Shown: positions 10,456-22,674 of the stretch, one piece after another
Layout: every line of letters starts with the position of its first letter
Position numbering within the stretch: position 1 is the stretch's first letter
Assembly: GCF_950295315.1 (NCBI RefSeq)
Contig: NC_080170.1
Span: 94,534,054-94,598,053, forward strand
Reading direction: 5' to 3'
DNA: 64,000 nucleotides
Source of the DNA: Erinaceus europaeus
Taxonomy: Eukaryota > Chordata > Mammalia > Eulipotyphla > Erinaceidae
Program-made: the position numbers and the translations under genes
Notes under the pieces: generated by a model
Databases searched by the model: none
Told to the model about the DNA's origin: nothing
The model's input: only the letters and a program-made list of their open reading frames with translations

Positions 10456-12489
10456 AAGTCTATAAAAATTGGACCTAGGAGGTTACTTAGAGGTATTCTG
10501 CATGTGTCAGGGCCTAGACTTATTAACTGGAATTGCATGAGAAAAAGAGAATCTACACAAAGCTCTCAGGGCCATTCAAAGGCCATGAAATTGTTACCCA
10601 GAGCTAGAACACATGTGGACAAACCTCTGATTTGGCTCTGGGACCCTTTGACACTTTCTGACTCTCCTCAGGAACAAAACAAAACAAAACAAACCAAAAA
10701 AAAAAAAAAGACTACTCTCATAGCCATAGGAACCAACTGAAGATTCATTTTTATCATCATAGTGAATTTGTTATGTATTAACTTTTATTTTATAGATGTA
10801 TTTTATATATACATAGGCTGATAGATTTTTGATATCTCATTGTAAATATATTGAGAAAGTATCAGCATTCATCATCCTAATAATATGTAATGGGCCTTTT
10901 CTACTGAAAAAGCCTTTATGCATTGTATTCGTGTTGTTGCTTAAACGTTGATTTATTCATCTTATGAAAGATACATAAACACCACTCTGTGGGGCCCATA
11001 GATGCAAGTCCTGCCTGCTGAGCTGCTCCCCCAGAGCTTGGATATACATGCTCAATGAATTCTCCCTTTCTGCCACAGAGATTAATTTGGCAGAAATCAT
11101 TTCCTAGAGCTAATGAAAAGAAAACCAAGGTCCAGGTGAAGTGAGCTGTTCTCTGGTAACCAGGTAGTTGGGCTGGAATCAGAGGGGAAAAAAACGCCTC
11201 CTAGTAAGCAGCTCGTGGCTCTCTCTGAGAATGATGCCACCACCAGAATTCGGTGAACATTTAAAATGTATCTGTTGATTGAGTAAACTACCCTCAATCC
11301 AAAGTGGTTTGTACATAAGAAGATAAAGCAGAATATGAGAAATTTTATGCGCTACTGAAAGTTCCTTGATACTGTACTGGAGGAGTTAGAGGCTTAGAGC
11401 AGTTGTCAAGGTGCTCTATAATGAAAAATGGTCATGGTTGGAATATGTTCCTTTATCTCACTAATTCTATAACCCTTTTTTTTTTTATCAAGAACCTCAG
11501 GCCTGAGGAACTCAAACTGCATTTTCAAGCTTATGTCATTATGATTCACTAGCAGACCCCTCAAAAGGTCCAGGGCATGTATTACTATCTTCAAATTTCA
11601 GGTGGGTTATGGTCACAAAGAGAAGCATAGCCATGTGTATCTGAATTAAAGACTGAAGGGCTGTTTTTCTTTTAGCACCATCATCCACGTTTGATTCGAC
11701 TTTGCTTGCACCTGTCAGAAACAACACTGAGATGAACCAAGTGGAATTCTGTTATTTAGCCTCATGTCCCCAGTATCACAGTCTGAACAAAATAAGATCA
11801 AAGCCCTAAGGCTAGGATGAAAATGAAAGGCTAAGATAAAGGGGATTGGCAAATAATCCATTAGAGATTGGTGGGGATACTCAAATGTCCTTAGAAAAAT
11901 ATTAAAAACACTGAGATGTACTTTATGCAGTGACAGTCAAAACCTATGCCTTGCAGTAAACGCAGTCAGCTTAGAAATCCATGCAGTGACTACACAAGAG
12001 CTGGAATTTTAGACTTGTTTCCACTATGATCTTTCGGCATGATCTTGAACATCTGTGTGTCAATTTTGCTGCTTCTAATACATTTCTCTCTTCCTGGTAT
12101 GGCAAAAAGATGGCATTAAACAAACGCAGTGTGCTCCAAGGGAAAAACAAGAAATAGCATGGCAGATCAGTGGTGTTTTAGAGCAAGAATTCTGTCACCA
12201 GTATCTGAGGCATTTGACATGATTTCTTTTAAAACTGGTATTCCAGATCCTAGAACTTATCCTGAAAATACATTGCCATCTAATGTTGATCAGTGCAGTG
12301 AGACCTGCAATAGCAAAAGGACAGAAGCCAACTAAATTATAAGAGTTTACTTGACTACATTACATATATCCTTACAATAGAATATACCTCAGCACATAAA
12401 AAAAGCGAGAATAGATTGTCAAGTTAATAAGGCAAGATACATCTAAGTGAATGTGCACTGCATACTATTATCTATTTAAAAGGTGTGGG
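10456..12489. other. Long intergenic stretch
   Basis: No gene recognised. There is an A-run at 10697-10709, and a weak MIR-like patch (minus) around 11580-11640. The ORFs here (60-108 codons) have no recognisable domain. Confidence 0.4.
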
Positions 12490-12615
12490 GTGAATATATT
12501 TGATCACTTAGCAGCTATTTATTGAGCACCTTCTATGCTCCCAAGAATATTTCTAGGTGCTGAGCATATGGCAATGAATAAAACAGAATGAAGTTACTGA
12601 CTTCAAGGAATTTAT
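12490..12615 (-). mobile_element. L2 fragment, minus
   Basis: TATTTATTGAGCACCTTC and GGTGCTGAGCATATGGC followed by AATGAATAAAACAGA are the reverse complement of the mammalian L2 3' end. Confidence 0.75.
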
Positions 12616-13433
12616 TCTTTTTGTGTGTGTACTTTTTTAAATAATCAGAAAGAAATACAGGAAACTCATAACACTATAACACTGATTATCTACTGAAGGA
12701 GAATAGGGACTGGACAGATGTGGTACAGATGTGATTGAAGTTTTCACTCTGTGATCTATAATTTTCTTAAATATTTACCTAAAATAAAATGCAAAAAAGT
12801 CACAAAATCTTGGACAAACATGCGTATAAGTCTGATATGCATTTACATTCATTAATTCATTCATACTGTCTTGAACCTTCTTACCTATTCAGCCTACAGT
12901 GTTTCCCTGTTAGCACAGACTTTTCCAAGTAGTTTCTTGAGGAATTTAAATGAAATAGCATTCTTTTATCCTATAGGCATTTCACTCTTGGTTGCAAAAC
13001 ATCCCTTTCTTTTAATATTCTGAGATTGAGCGTTTAATGCTCATATTTATGTTTATTGTCCTCAAACCATTCATTAATTTATAAACTTTAATAAGGTCTC
13101 CCCATTATCTTTGCCTCTTCTCACTGAAGAGTTCTTATTTTTACTAATAAATTCCTCATTTCCATTCTGCTGGCTACAAAAAACCATCTTCTTTCCTTGG
13201 AACTGAAATGATTCAAAATTCTTTCCTTCCCAGTGCCAGGAACACAAGCCATTGGGATCACCACACCCACATCTACTTTTTCACTTTTATTCAAATACTC
13301 TTTTCTCTCTGAAAAAAAAATAACAGTTATCATTCTGGAACACATATAGTCTTTAAAAAATATTTTAAAAATTTATTAGTGCTTTAAAAGGAGTTTAAAA
13401 CATAAGTTTTCAGAGGTATAATTTCACATATAA

Positions 13434-13434
<1 letters not shown>
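12616..13434. other. Intergenic sequence
   Basis: AT-rich. No feature recognised. Confidence 0.4.

Positions 13435-13472
<38 letters not shown>
13435..13472. repeat. (GT)n microsatellite
   Basis: Pure TG dinucleotide run of about 19 units. It accounts for the cysteine/valine ORF read across it. Confidence 0.95.
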
Positions 13473-13474
<2 letters not shown>

Positions 13475-13763
13475 TGTTAGTGCAAGCTGGCTTGCTAAAA
13501 TTAATAAACAAACAAGATCTTAGACTTGGTGACAACTGTGTTGCCTATGGGGTGATGGGATGGTTGGGGATCAACAGGAATTGGATGGTAACTGTAGTGA
13601 CTTATAAATTCTTTTTTTCCCCCTAATTCTAAATAACAGTAGATACATTTTTTCTTGTCCTTTATACCCTTTTATATACCTATTCTTTATACCTTTTTTT
13701 ATACCTATTCTTGTCCACAGATGATGCTGTGCTCATTGCTGATTTTTACTTTCCATTTTCTTT

Positions 13764-14090
13764 TTTTTTTAATTTCTTTATTGGGGGATTAGTGTTTACA
13801 TTCCACAGTAAATACAATAGTTTATACATGCATAACATTTCTCACATAACAATATTACCTTCACTAGGTCCTCTGTCATCCTTATCCAGGAGGACCTGTA
13901 TTCTCCCCTCCACCCACCCCAGTCTTTTACTTTGGTGAAATACACCAACTCCAGTCCAGTTTCCACTTAGTTTTTTCTCTTCTGATCTTGTTTTTCCACT
14001 TCTGCCTGAGAGTGAGATCAGCCCATATTCATCCTTCTGTTTCTGACTTATTTCACTTAACATGATTTCTTCAAGCTCCATCCAAGATCA
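13764..14090 (-). mobile_element. L1 3' end, minus
   Basis: TTAATTTCTTTATTGGGGG, TACATGCATAACATTTC, and the block from CTCTTCTGATCTTG to CTTCAAGCTCCATCCAAG are collinear with the L1 at 31.4 kb. It covers 3' UTR and the last part of ORF2. Confidence 0.85.
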
Positions 14091-14252
14091 CCTACCATTT
14101 TCACCTTGTCTTACCAATTTGCTTTCTTCCCTTCTCTCTCACCCATACCTCTAATCGACAAACTCAAAAGTATCTTCCATTTTGATCACTCTCGAGCCTT
14201 CTGCAGGTTTGACATAGTTTTAAATCATTTGTAACTGTCGTGGTTCACAGAA

Positions 14253-14504
14253 CTTTTTTAATTGTTGTTGTAGTTATCATTGTTCTTGTTATTGATGCTG
14301 TCATTGTTAGATAGGACAGAAAGAAATGGAGAGAGGAGGGGAAGACAGAGAGGGGGAGAGAAAGATAAACACCTGACTTGCTTCACTGCCTTTGAAGTGA
14401 CTCCCCTGCAGGTGGGGAGCAGCAGGCTCAAACGGGGATCCTTATGTGGGTCCTTGAGCTTTGCGCCATGTGTGCTTAACCCACTGTTCTACTGCCTGAC
14501 TCCC
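14253..14504 (-). mobile_element. Type A SINE inserted near L1, minus
   Basis: Typical minus-strand SINE (GGATAGGACAGA-like TAGATAGGACAGAAAG, then CACTGCCTTTGAAGTGACTC). The flanks GGTTCACAGAA (14242-14252) and GGTTCACGGAA (14505-14515) are its target duplication. Confidence 0.9.
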
Positions 14505-14515
14505 GGTTCACGGAA

Positions 14516-15124
14516 TTTTATCAAAGATGTAGATGTTAGACCAGAAATCATAAAAATACATGGAAGCAAACATCAGCAAAACACTTACATGATGTCTGCT
14601 TTGGGAATGTCTTCAGAGACTCAAGCCCAACAGCAGGGAAAATAAAAACAAAAACAAACCATTGAGACTACATCAAACTGAAAATCTTTTGCGCAGCAAA
14701 AGGAGCTATCACCAAAACAGAAAGACACCCTACAGAATGGGAAAAGATAATTACATGTCATATATCAGACAATTGGTTAATAAAATATATTAAAATATAT
14801 AAAGAACTCACCAAACTCAGCAACAGAAAAACAAAATAGCCCCATTAAAAACTGAGGGGAAGAATTGAACAGACTTGTCACATTCAGATGACTAACAGGC
14901 ATATGAATGAAAATAAGCTCAAAATCACTGATTATCAGAGAACTGCAAATTGAGACATCAATGTGATACTACCTCAGCCCTGTGAGAATGAACAGAAACA
15001 GCAAGTTATTGCAAGGATGTGAATAGAAAAGAGTCTTTCTTTTTCCACAGTTGGTAGAAATAGAAACTGGGTCAGCCACTGTGGAAAACAGTTTGGAGAG
15101 TCCCCAAAACAGTAAAATGGACCT
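14516..15124 (+). mobile_element. L1 ORF2 C-terminal fragment, plus
   Basis: Collinear with the ORF2 3' portion of L1: CTACATCAAACTGAAAATC, GCGCAGCAAAAGGAGC, CAGAATGGGAAAAGATAA, and the CTGTGGAAAACAGTTTGG region. It is interrupted by stops. It continues at 15986 after a younger insertion. Confidence 0.85.
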
Positions 15125-15985
15125 ATTCCAAAGGGAGGCTGGACAACATAATCTTTGTTTTACCTGAGGAAGATGGATCCTGAAATTGGGGCAGCTTGGT
15201 ATGTTCCTACTCATGACCACAGAATATGAGCTCAGATCTACAGGGATGCAGAGTTCACATAGCTGAATATGGGCCCCAGATCAGACCAAATCAATGGGGT
15301 TTACAGTCAACAATATTTATATACCTTTCCCATATTTGGGAGCTACTTTCTTCCCTGATGCAGCTTTCTAACCCTTTTTCCAGCCATGACATTATCTTCT
15401 CAGACAAGAACTTGGATCTACCTGCATATCAGATTTCAGGCTCAGGGAAAAAAAAAAAAAACACTAGTATAGTCATGGGCCCTTTGAAATAGAACTAAAA
15501 TAGATCTACTAGCTATCTACAAAACGGAGACCCCCTCAACTCTTCATCTGCACTATTACAGCCTTTAGGTTCATGATTACTCAGCAACTTGTTTGACTTT
15601 ATATGTTAACTCTCTTTCAGCCACCAGGTTCCAGATGCTACCATGATGCCAACCAGACTTCCCTGTACAGACAATCCCACAAATGTGTCCTGGAGCTCCA
15701 ATCCCCCAGAGCCCCACCCCGCTAGGGAAAGAGAGAGACAGCTGGGAGTGTGGATCCACCTGTCAATGCGCATGTTCAGCAGGGAAGCAATTACAGAAGC
15801 CAGGCCTTCTACCTTCTGCATCCCAAAATGACCTTGGGTCCATACTCCCAGAGGGATAAAGAATAGGAAAGCTATCAGGGGAGGGGATGGGATAAGGAGT
15901 TCTGATGGTGGGAATTGTGTGGATTTGTACCCCTCATATCCTATGGTTTTATCAATGTTTCCTTTTTACAAATAAATTTTTAAAA
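15125..15985 (+). mobile_element. Hedgehog L1 3'-UTR-type insertion nested in L1, plus
   Basis: About 860 bp that split an older L1. The L1 text breaks after AATGGACCTATT and resumes at AACCTACTATCTGATCC, so a short imperfect target duplication flanks the insert. The right part is the same body as at 9.4 kb and ends in an A-rich tail. This is the longest uninterrupted plus-strand copy of the family here. It extends the shared unit leftward through GGCTCAGGG and an A-run at 15449-15461. Confidence 0.75.
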
Positions 15986-16600
15986 ATTAACCTACTATCT
16001 GATCCATCAATTCCTTTTCTAAACAAAATTTATCCAAAGGACACAAAAACATCTATTGGCAAAGATCTGTGCACATTCATGTTTGTGGCAATGCTATTTG
16101 TAATATCAGCAATCTAAACAATCCAAGTGCCCAATAACAGACGAAAGCATGAATATTCCCAGCATGGAATGCATGGGGTCCACAGTTGTATACACAATGG
16201 AGTGCTATCTAGCTGTAATAAACCATGAAATCTAATCTTCTACTACAACACGAGTAGAACTGGAAGGAGTTTTATTGGTGAAAAAAGCCAGAAGAAGAAT
16301 GACTACTAGATGATCTTGATCACAGATGGGGTCTAAAAATCAAAGCAAAAAACAATACTAGATGAGTCCTCAGAGGGCTTCACTATATTACAGCAGATTT
16401 GGGTCTTAGAAGGGTAACACACAAAGAATTACAGGGAGGTCGGGGACCTAAATTTTTGTAGTGAAATATGTTGACAAATTGCTGGAGGATGAGATGTACT
16501 GACACCTATCCTGAAGAAATGTGGAAATGTGCCATTGTGACAACAGTTTTGTAGTAAACATTCTCCCAATAAAGGGATAATGATGTTGAAAAAATTAGAG
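15986..16600 (+). mobile_element. L1 3' end, plus, continuation
   Basis: Continues the L1 interrupted at 15124 through CCAATAACAGACGAAAGC, the GGAGTGCTATCTAGCTG motif and a 3' UTR that ends near AATGATGTTGAAAAAATT. Confidence 0.8.
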
Positions 16601-16639
16601 GATCATTGATTACTAGTTGAGTTTCAACGTCTCTAGTTT

Positions 16640-16805
16640 ATTATTGTTGTTGTTGTTGTTTTTAGTGATTTAATGATTAACAAGATTATAGGATAAAAGG
16701 GGTACAATTCCATACAGTCCCCACCACCAGAGTTCCCTGTCCCATCTCCTCCATTGGAAGCTTCCCTAATCTTTATTTTTCTCTGGGAGTATGGACTAAA
16801 ATTCT
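16640..16805 (-). mobile_element. L1 3'-UTR fragment, minus
   Basis: (TTG)n then TAGTGATTTAATGATTAAC and TCCCCACCACCAGAGTTCC match the left end of the copy at 22.7 kb. Confidence 0.75.
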
Positions 16806-17231
16806 TTAAGCCTTCACTTCCCTATCCCTTTTCCAGTTCCTCCTGGGAGCATCCTAGTAAGTCACACCCTTATCTCCGAGTCTGCTTCTGAGAAGTCAAA
16901 TGCTTTTTACTACCAATATAGCAAACTATACCCAAATGAAGTTATGGTTGATAGTAACCATTTTATTATTTCTCACAATTCAGTGGGAATGGACTAGGTG
17001 GCTTTTATTTCAAGTGATGACAATTTGAACTGCAGTCAACTGGGGACTGTAGTGGGATGAATGTCCACATACCAAAGATTTGTGTTTCATAACAGCTCAA
17101 CTTATCTCATTTAGGGGTCAATCATGTGACCATGGTCAGATAGTTAGTTACTGGGGCTGGAGTTATCAGATCAGCCTCAATATTTGACAGTGAATCTTCA
17201 CTCTCTCGCAATGTAGTTGCAAGGCATTACC
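16806..17231. other. Intergenic sequence, possible old transposon
   Basis: Bases 16960-17110 weakly resemble a mammalian interspersed repeat (TTTCTCACAATTCAGTGGG). I cannot name the family. No gene seen. Confidence 0.3.
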
Positions 17232-17560
17232 TCTTATATTTGTTTACAATAACAGAGTACCACAAATGGATGCCCTAAAAATAACAGATAATTAATCTCT
17301 CACAGTCCTAGAGGCTTGAAGTCCAAAATCAAAGCGTTAACAGGGCTGTGCTCCTACAGAAATCTCCAGGGAAGAATCTTTTCTTCTCTCTTTTCTAGCT
17401 TCCAGTGATCCCTGTTTGTCCCTGATGTTCCTTGGCTTGCAGCTCCATTACTACCACCTTCGCCTCTTTCATCATATGGTCTTCTCGCTATGTGTGCACC
17501 TGTGTTTTCACATGGCCTTTATGTAAGGATGTATCAGTCATTGGCTTTCATTCTATCTAT
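17232..17560 (-). mobile_element. MLT1-like (MaLR) LTR remnant, minus
   Basis: AGAGTACCACAAATGG, TCTCACAGTCCTAGAGGC, AAGTCCAAAATCAAAG and TTCACATGGCC are the reverse complement of MLT1-class solo LTRs. Only the LTR is present, with no internal genes. Confidence 0.7.
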
Positions 17561-17577
17561 CTGTGTATAATCTTTTT

Positions 17578-17675
17578 TTAAAATTGCCACCAGGATTATC
17601 ACTGGGGCTCAGTGCCAGCACTACAAATCCACTGCTACCAGCAGTCATTTTTTCTTCTTACTTTTAAAAAATATT

Positions 17676-17710
<35 letters not shown>

Positions 17711-17880
17711 TTTTGGATAGAGGCAGAAATTAAAAGGGAATGGAGAGAGAGGGTGAGAGAGAGGGGAGAAAGAGAAAGAAGCGGAGAGAGAGGGAGAGAC
17801 AGAAAAAGAGGGAGAGAGAGGCTTATAACACAACTTCACTACTAATGAAGCTTACTAGTGAAGGTGAGGAGCAGGGCTTA
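17578..17880 (-). mobile_element. Two adjoining SINE pieces, minus
   Basis: 17578-17655 is a type A 3' module (GCCACCAGGATTATCACTGG). 17660-17880 is a type B SINE with a (TATT)n tract at 17677-17713 and a GAGA-rich body. The type B copy appears inserted into the A copy. Confidence 0.75.
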
Positions 17881-18335
17881 AGATGAAAGGATGAATACTT
17901 ACAGAGGAGAAGAAAGAGAATTACATTCCTGGACGGTCAGAAACTACTCCCACTCCATAGGATAGCTCATGTCCTTGTGCACTATCTTTTACACTTTGAC
18001 AGTTTTCTAGATTATTAATACGCACCTTCTCAAATTGTGGTTTTCATCTCAACTAACCCATTTGGCAGGAGTGACAGGCTGCAAATTGTGATCTGGGCTA
18101 ACATCCTATGACTTTTTATCATTGCTATCTTGAGAATACACCTGTTACAGAGAACACCAGGTGGTAGGCGACAGATGTTCCTGAGATACACAAAAACAGG
18201 TAACAGCTTCTCTATGCTTCTTAGCATAACAACACAAAGATCCCCATTTATATATTTTAATGAGGGGGACCTAAAGGGTCAGCTTATGTGGTTGAATTCA
18301 TGTGTCATATTTTAAGCAAATCAGGAAAACTGAGA
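17881..18335. other. Intergenic sequence
   Basis: Nothing recognised. Confidence 0.4.
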
Positions 18336-18348
18336 ATAAGGAAGTTTT

Positions 18349-18640
18349 TGTTTGTTTTAAATATTTATTTATTTTCCCTTTTGCTGCCCTTGTTGTTTTA
18401 TTGTTGTAGTTATTATTGTTGTTGTTATTGGTGTCGTTGTTGTTGGATAGGACAGAGAGAAATGGAGAAAGAGGGGAAGCCAGAGAGGGGAGAGAAAGAT
18501 AGACACCTGCAACCTGCTTCACCGCCTGTGAAGCAACTTCCCTGCAGGTAGGGAGCCAGAGGCTGGAACCGGAATCCTTACACTGGTCCTTGCGCTTTGT
18601 GCCACGTGTGCTTAACCCGCTGTGCTGCTGCCCAATTCCC
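18349..18640 (-). mobile_element. Type A SINE, minus, with clear target duplication
   Basis: A good-quality SINE flanked by ATAAGGAAGTTTT at 18336-18348 and 18641-18653. Head, B-box region (GGCTGGAACCGGAATCC) and CTGCAGGTAGGGAGCC are all present. Confidence 0.92.
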
Positions 18641-18704
18641 ATAAGGAAGTTTTCTTAAGAGTAAGTGTTGACATTGCTCTGAAAAAAAGGTGTCTCTTCT
18701 TTAA

Positions 18705-18860
18705 AATGCAGTACTAGGTCCACATGCATTAAAATTGCTTGGGCTGCTTATTAAATAAGGACATTGGGGCAAATATCAGAGATTCAAAGTAAGGAGGCTG
18801 GCACTTACTTTCCAAATCACAAACTAGTGCAATAGGATCACAATAGTAAATCCGATCAGC
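18705..18860. mobile_element. MER5-like hAT transposon fossil
   Basis: CACATGCATTAAAATTGC, GGGCTGCTTATTAAATAAGG and CAGAGATTCAAAGTAAGG align by eye with the core of MER5A. Short and worn. Confidence 0.45.
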
Positions 18861-18961
18861 ATCTCAAGTTTTCTTTCAGCCCTCAGTATTATCATCCTTT
18901 CCCAATGGACTCTGAAGCTATAGGACAGAAAATCCAAAACTGAAGCAAAAAAATTAGTTGC

Positions 18962-19118
18962 AAAACACCAGTGAGATAGCCCACTTGAATAACTGTGCTT
19001 TGCCATATGCATGAAGACTCAAATCTGGCTCTTACCTCACTGAAGGAAACATTGGTGCTGAGGTCTCTTTCACACTCTCTCTCCATAAAATAAATAAATA
19101 GATAAATAAATAATAAAA
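18962..19118 (+). mobile_element. Type C SINE, plus
   Basis: Head CCAGTGAGATAGCCCACTTG, GCATGAAGACTCAAATC, a CTCTCTCTCC tract and a (AAAT)n tail. Confidence 0.65.
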
Positions 19119-19436
19119 GGGAATTAGTTTAAAGAATCACTCTAACCAGAGGGGAGCTGAGCTATAGGATCTGACTCAAAGCTAGATAGCTGGGAAGTCA
19201 GAGATGAGAGAGGCACAGTAGCGTGCTGTGCAGAAGGAACACAGGAAGAGCAGCAGGTTTTGACTACCAAACACTCAGTGGGGTCAACTTTCAGAACCAA
19301 GGGAGGGACAAGGTCATATCATACTTTTTTGTCAGTTCTATTGAGAAAAATTTAAAGGGTTTACACAATGAGATATTCAGTGTGCTTAAAACAATTAATA
19401 AAGGATGGGGAGTTTATAACAAAATTTTTTAAATGT
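19119..19436. other. Intergenic sequence
   Basis: Nothing recognised. Confidence 0.4.
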
Positions 19437-20544
19437 ATTTTTTATTTAAGAAAGGATAAATTAACAAAACCATAAGGTAGGAGGGGTACAACTCCACACA
19501 ATTCCCACCACCCAGTCTCCATATCCCATCCCCTCTCCTGATAGCTTTCCCATTCTCTATCCCTCTGGGAGCATGGACCCAGGGTCATTGTGGGTTGTAG
19601 AAGGTGGAAGGTCTGGTTTCTGTAATTGCTTCCCCGCTGAACATGGGTGTTGACTGGTCGGTCCATACTCCCAGTATGCCTCTCTCTTTCCCTAGTAGGG
19701 TGGGTCTCTGGGGAAGCAGAGCTCCAGGACACATTGGTGGGGTCTTCAGTCCAAGGAAGCCTGGCCGGCATCCTGATGGCATCTGGAACCTGGTGGCTGA
19801 AAAGAGAGTTAACATACAAAGCCAAACAAATTGTTGAGCAAACATGGACCCAAATGTTGGAATAGTGGAGAGGAAGTGTTGGGGGGTATGCACTGCAAAC
19901 TCTAGTGTACTTCTGCTTTCAGGTACATATTTTGCACTAGTTTATGGATACTTGTGAACATATGCTCTGTCTCACAGAACCTGGTCTATATCTAGGTTTT
20001 GGGACTTTGTTAGAATGTCATCCACCTGGGATAGAATTAGAGTATACTATGAAAGGAAAGGTCTCACCCGAGTAATGAAGCTGAAGGGTTGTCATTCCAC
20101 ACGTGAAGTCTCTGGACACAGTCTGAGCTGAAGCGTGTTGAGGTGGCAATCATTGCGTTGATTAGGTTGCGATGGGCTGATGTAATATTATTTGATATGG
20201 ATTGGGAGAGGCATGTGGGAAAGTGGGCCCTATCCTAAGGTTCCAGGACTGGGGGAAATATAGGCCCTATAGTGGAGATGTAAGGTTCCAGCTGCCTTAG
20301 GGTTCAAAAAGTCAATCGATAGTTAATGTTATCATCACATTATTTGGTAATTGGGTTAACTTTGAAAAGTCCTTTTGTTAGGGTTTGCTGTATAGTACCT
20401 AGTATCTTATATAGCTGTGCCACTGGTTGCTTCTGATCTACTTGGTCTAGGCTTTTGAGAGAGTCCGCATATCAAATACACAGCCTATGTATTAACAAGA
20501 CTCAGTCTGTGTTTTAAAAACTTCGAGACATACAATTAATTTTC
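19437..20544 (-). mobile_element. Hedgehog L1 3'-UTR-type copy, minus
   Basis: Starts with a T-rich tail and AACAAAACCATAAGGTAGG, then the same body as 45.7 kb. The first ~430 bp are clearly shared with other copies. Bases 19880-20544 have no second copy here and may be a deeper part of the same element. ORFs on both strands (up to 127 codons) are repeats read through. Confidence 0.65.
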
Positions 20545-21262
20545 CCCCTCTCGTATTAATTAACTAGTGATTTATATGACTACACTTTACTAGGAGTGTA
20601 CATAAACACCATTCCCACCACCAAAAGACTGTGTCCCATCCCATCCACCCACCCCCAACCCCCTCTGGCCCAGGAAGCCGCATGTCCACCCTCCCCCTCA
20701 CCACAGGGTTTTTACTTTAGTGCCCTACTTTCAATTTAGTCAGATTCTGCTTTAGTTTCCCTTCCAGATCTTCTTCCTCAACTTCTGTTGATGAGTGCGA
20801 TCATCCCATACTCATCTTTATCTTTCTGACTTAGCTCACTTAATATAATTCCTTCTAGCTCTGTCCAAGATGGGTCAGAGAAGGAGGGTTCATTGTTCTT
20901 GATAGCTGTATAGTATTCCATTGTGTATATATACACCACAGCTTTCTCAGCCACTCATCTGTTGTTGGGCACCTGGGTTGCTTCCAGGTTTTAGCTATTA
21001 TGAATTGTGCTGCTATGAACATAGGAGTACATACCTCTTTTTAGTTGGGTGTTATGGAATCCTTGGGGTATAACCCCAGGAGAGGAATTACTGGATCATA
21101 TGGAAGGTCCATGTCTAGCCTTGTGAGAGTTTTCCAGACTGCTCTCCACAGAGGCTGGACCAATTTACATTCCCACCAGCAGTGTAGAAGGGTTACTCTC
21201 TCTGTCCCCACATCCTCTCCAGCATTTGTTGCTGCTGTCCTTTTTGATGTATGCCATTCAAA
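20545..21262 (-). mobile_element. L1 3' UTR and ORF2 end, minus
   Basis: GTACATAAACACCATTCCC, AACTTCTGTTGATGAGTGC, GTATTCCATTGTGTATATA, CTGTTGTTGGGCACCTGGG and ACATTCCCACCAGCAGTG are standard L1 ORF2/3' UTR landmarks in reverse. Truncated at the ORF2 side. Confidence 0.9.
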
Positions 21263-21265
21263 CAG

Positions 21266-21333
21266 AATTTTTAAATATTTTATTTATTTATCTATTTGGG
21301 TGGATGCAGAAAAAAATCAAGAGGGAATTGAGG

Positions 21334-21383
<50 letters not shown>

Positions 21384-21507
21384 GCAGCATTGTCTTACCA
21401 CTTGCAAAGCTTTTCTCCCCGCAGGTGGGGACCAGGGGCTTGAACCTCTGTCTTTGTACACTATAGCATGTGTAGTCAGCCAGGTTTGCCACCTCTTGGC
21501 CACAAAG
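21266..21507 (-). mobile_element. Type B SINE with (GA)n, minus
   Basis: TTTTATTTATTTATCTATT tail, an expanded (GA)n at 21340-21380, CTTGCAGCATTGTC, GCAGGTGGGGACCAGGG and the tRNA head ending CCACCTCTTGGCC. Confidence 0.9.
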
Positions 21508-21611
21508 GGAAGTTTTGAGTCAAACATAATTTTAACTCACTAAGCATTTACTATATGCCCTATCACTCAATAAAGTGTTCTTATAATTTAATCTATTTAA
21601 AACCTGTTGTG

Positions 21612-21912
21612 TTTTAAAGTCATTCATTCATGCAGTGAATACTTATTGATAGCATGCAGTGGTTAAAACTGACTTGTACCCTCCTCTGAGGAGTTTATAA
21701 ATCTTTAAAAGGAGAGAACTGTTGAGTAAATAATCACATGAGCAAAAGTATAGTTATGAACTAAGTGTTATGCCAGTAAGGATTATGACACCATAAGGAT
21801 ATACTATAGGAGACCTTGATTTATTCTTGGGAAGGGGGTGAGCAGGGATGTATCTGAAAAATCAACCTGTTATCTGAGAACTAAAGAACTGATGAAGTAG
21901 AAGTTAAACTTT
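21612..21912 (-). mobile_element. L2 fragment, minus
   Basis: CATTCATTCATGCAGTGAA and the following several hundred bases follow the reverse complement of L2. Related sequence resumes at 22350-22500 beyond two SINEs. Confidence 0.65.
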
Positions 21913-21914
21913 GG

Positions 21915-22100
21915 GGGGCTGGTTAGTGGCACACATGGTACAGTACACATATTACCATGTGTAAGAACAGGGGTTCAAATCCCTGATCCTTACTTGCAGG
22001 AAGAAGCTTCAAACGGTGAGCAGTACTATAAGTGTCTCTCTTCTCTGTCTCTGTCTCTTCTATCTCTGTCTCAATCTCTATGCAAAATAAATGAATAACT
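21915..22100 (+). mobile_element. Type B SINE, plus
   Basis: GGTTAGTGGCACACATGG head, GGTTCAAATCCC B-box region, TCTCTGTCTCTGTCTC middle, AAATAAATG tail, then a (TA)n run. Confidence 0.85.
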
Positions 22101-22125
22101 AAATATATATATATATATTTAAAAA

Positions 22126-22342
22126 CCTTTTTGCTTTATTTTATTTTTCTTATATTTGATAGGACAGAGAGAAATTGAGGTGTCAGGGGAAGATGAAGAG
22201 GGAGAGAAAAAGAGAGAAACTTGCAGCACTGCTTTGTCTTTCATGATACTCTCCCCCCACATCCCCAGAGGGGGAGTCTTGAACCCAGATCCTTGTGCAT
22301 GGAAATGTGTGTGCTCAACTAAGTGTGCTACCACCCAGCCTT
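22126..22342 (-). mobile_element. Type A/B SINE, minus
   Basis: TTGATAGGACAGAGAGAAATTG, AACTTGCAGCACTGC and GTGTGCTACCACCCAGCC give a full head in reverse. Confidence 0.85.
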
Positions 22343-22500
22343 TTAAATGTATATATCTTTAGACTTCAGGAGGAGAAAAAAGAGCATATTAGATTGAGAG
22401 AATAACAGATGTAAAGATATTGGTGTAGAATGAAGATGAAATGAATTGAGTTAACCCAAGTAGGGAGAGCAAGAAGAGAATCCATACAAAGCCAGGGCTA

Positions 22501-22674
22501 TAAGAACTTACAAGGACAGACTCTGCCGGGCCTAAATAGATCAGTCCTTTTGGAATATCTCACTTAATTTTATCTTCTAATCCCATCCAAGATGATGCAA
22601 ATAAGATGACTTCATCACTTTTATGTAATATTTTTTTGTTTGTCTTTTAATTTTTATTAGTGATTTGTTTTTTT
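22501..22674. other. Intergenic sequence
   Basis: Nothing recognised apart from T-rich runs. Confidence 0.35.
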
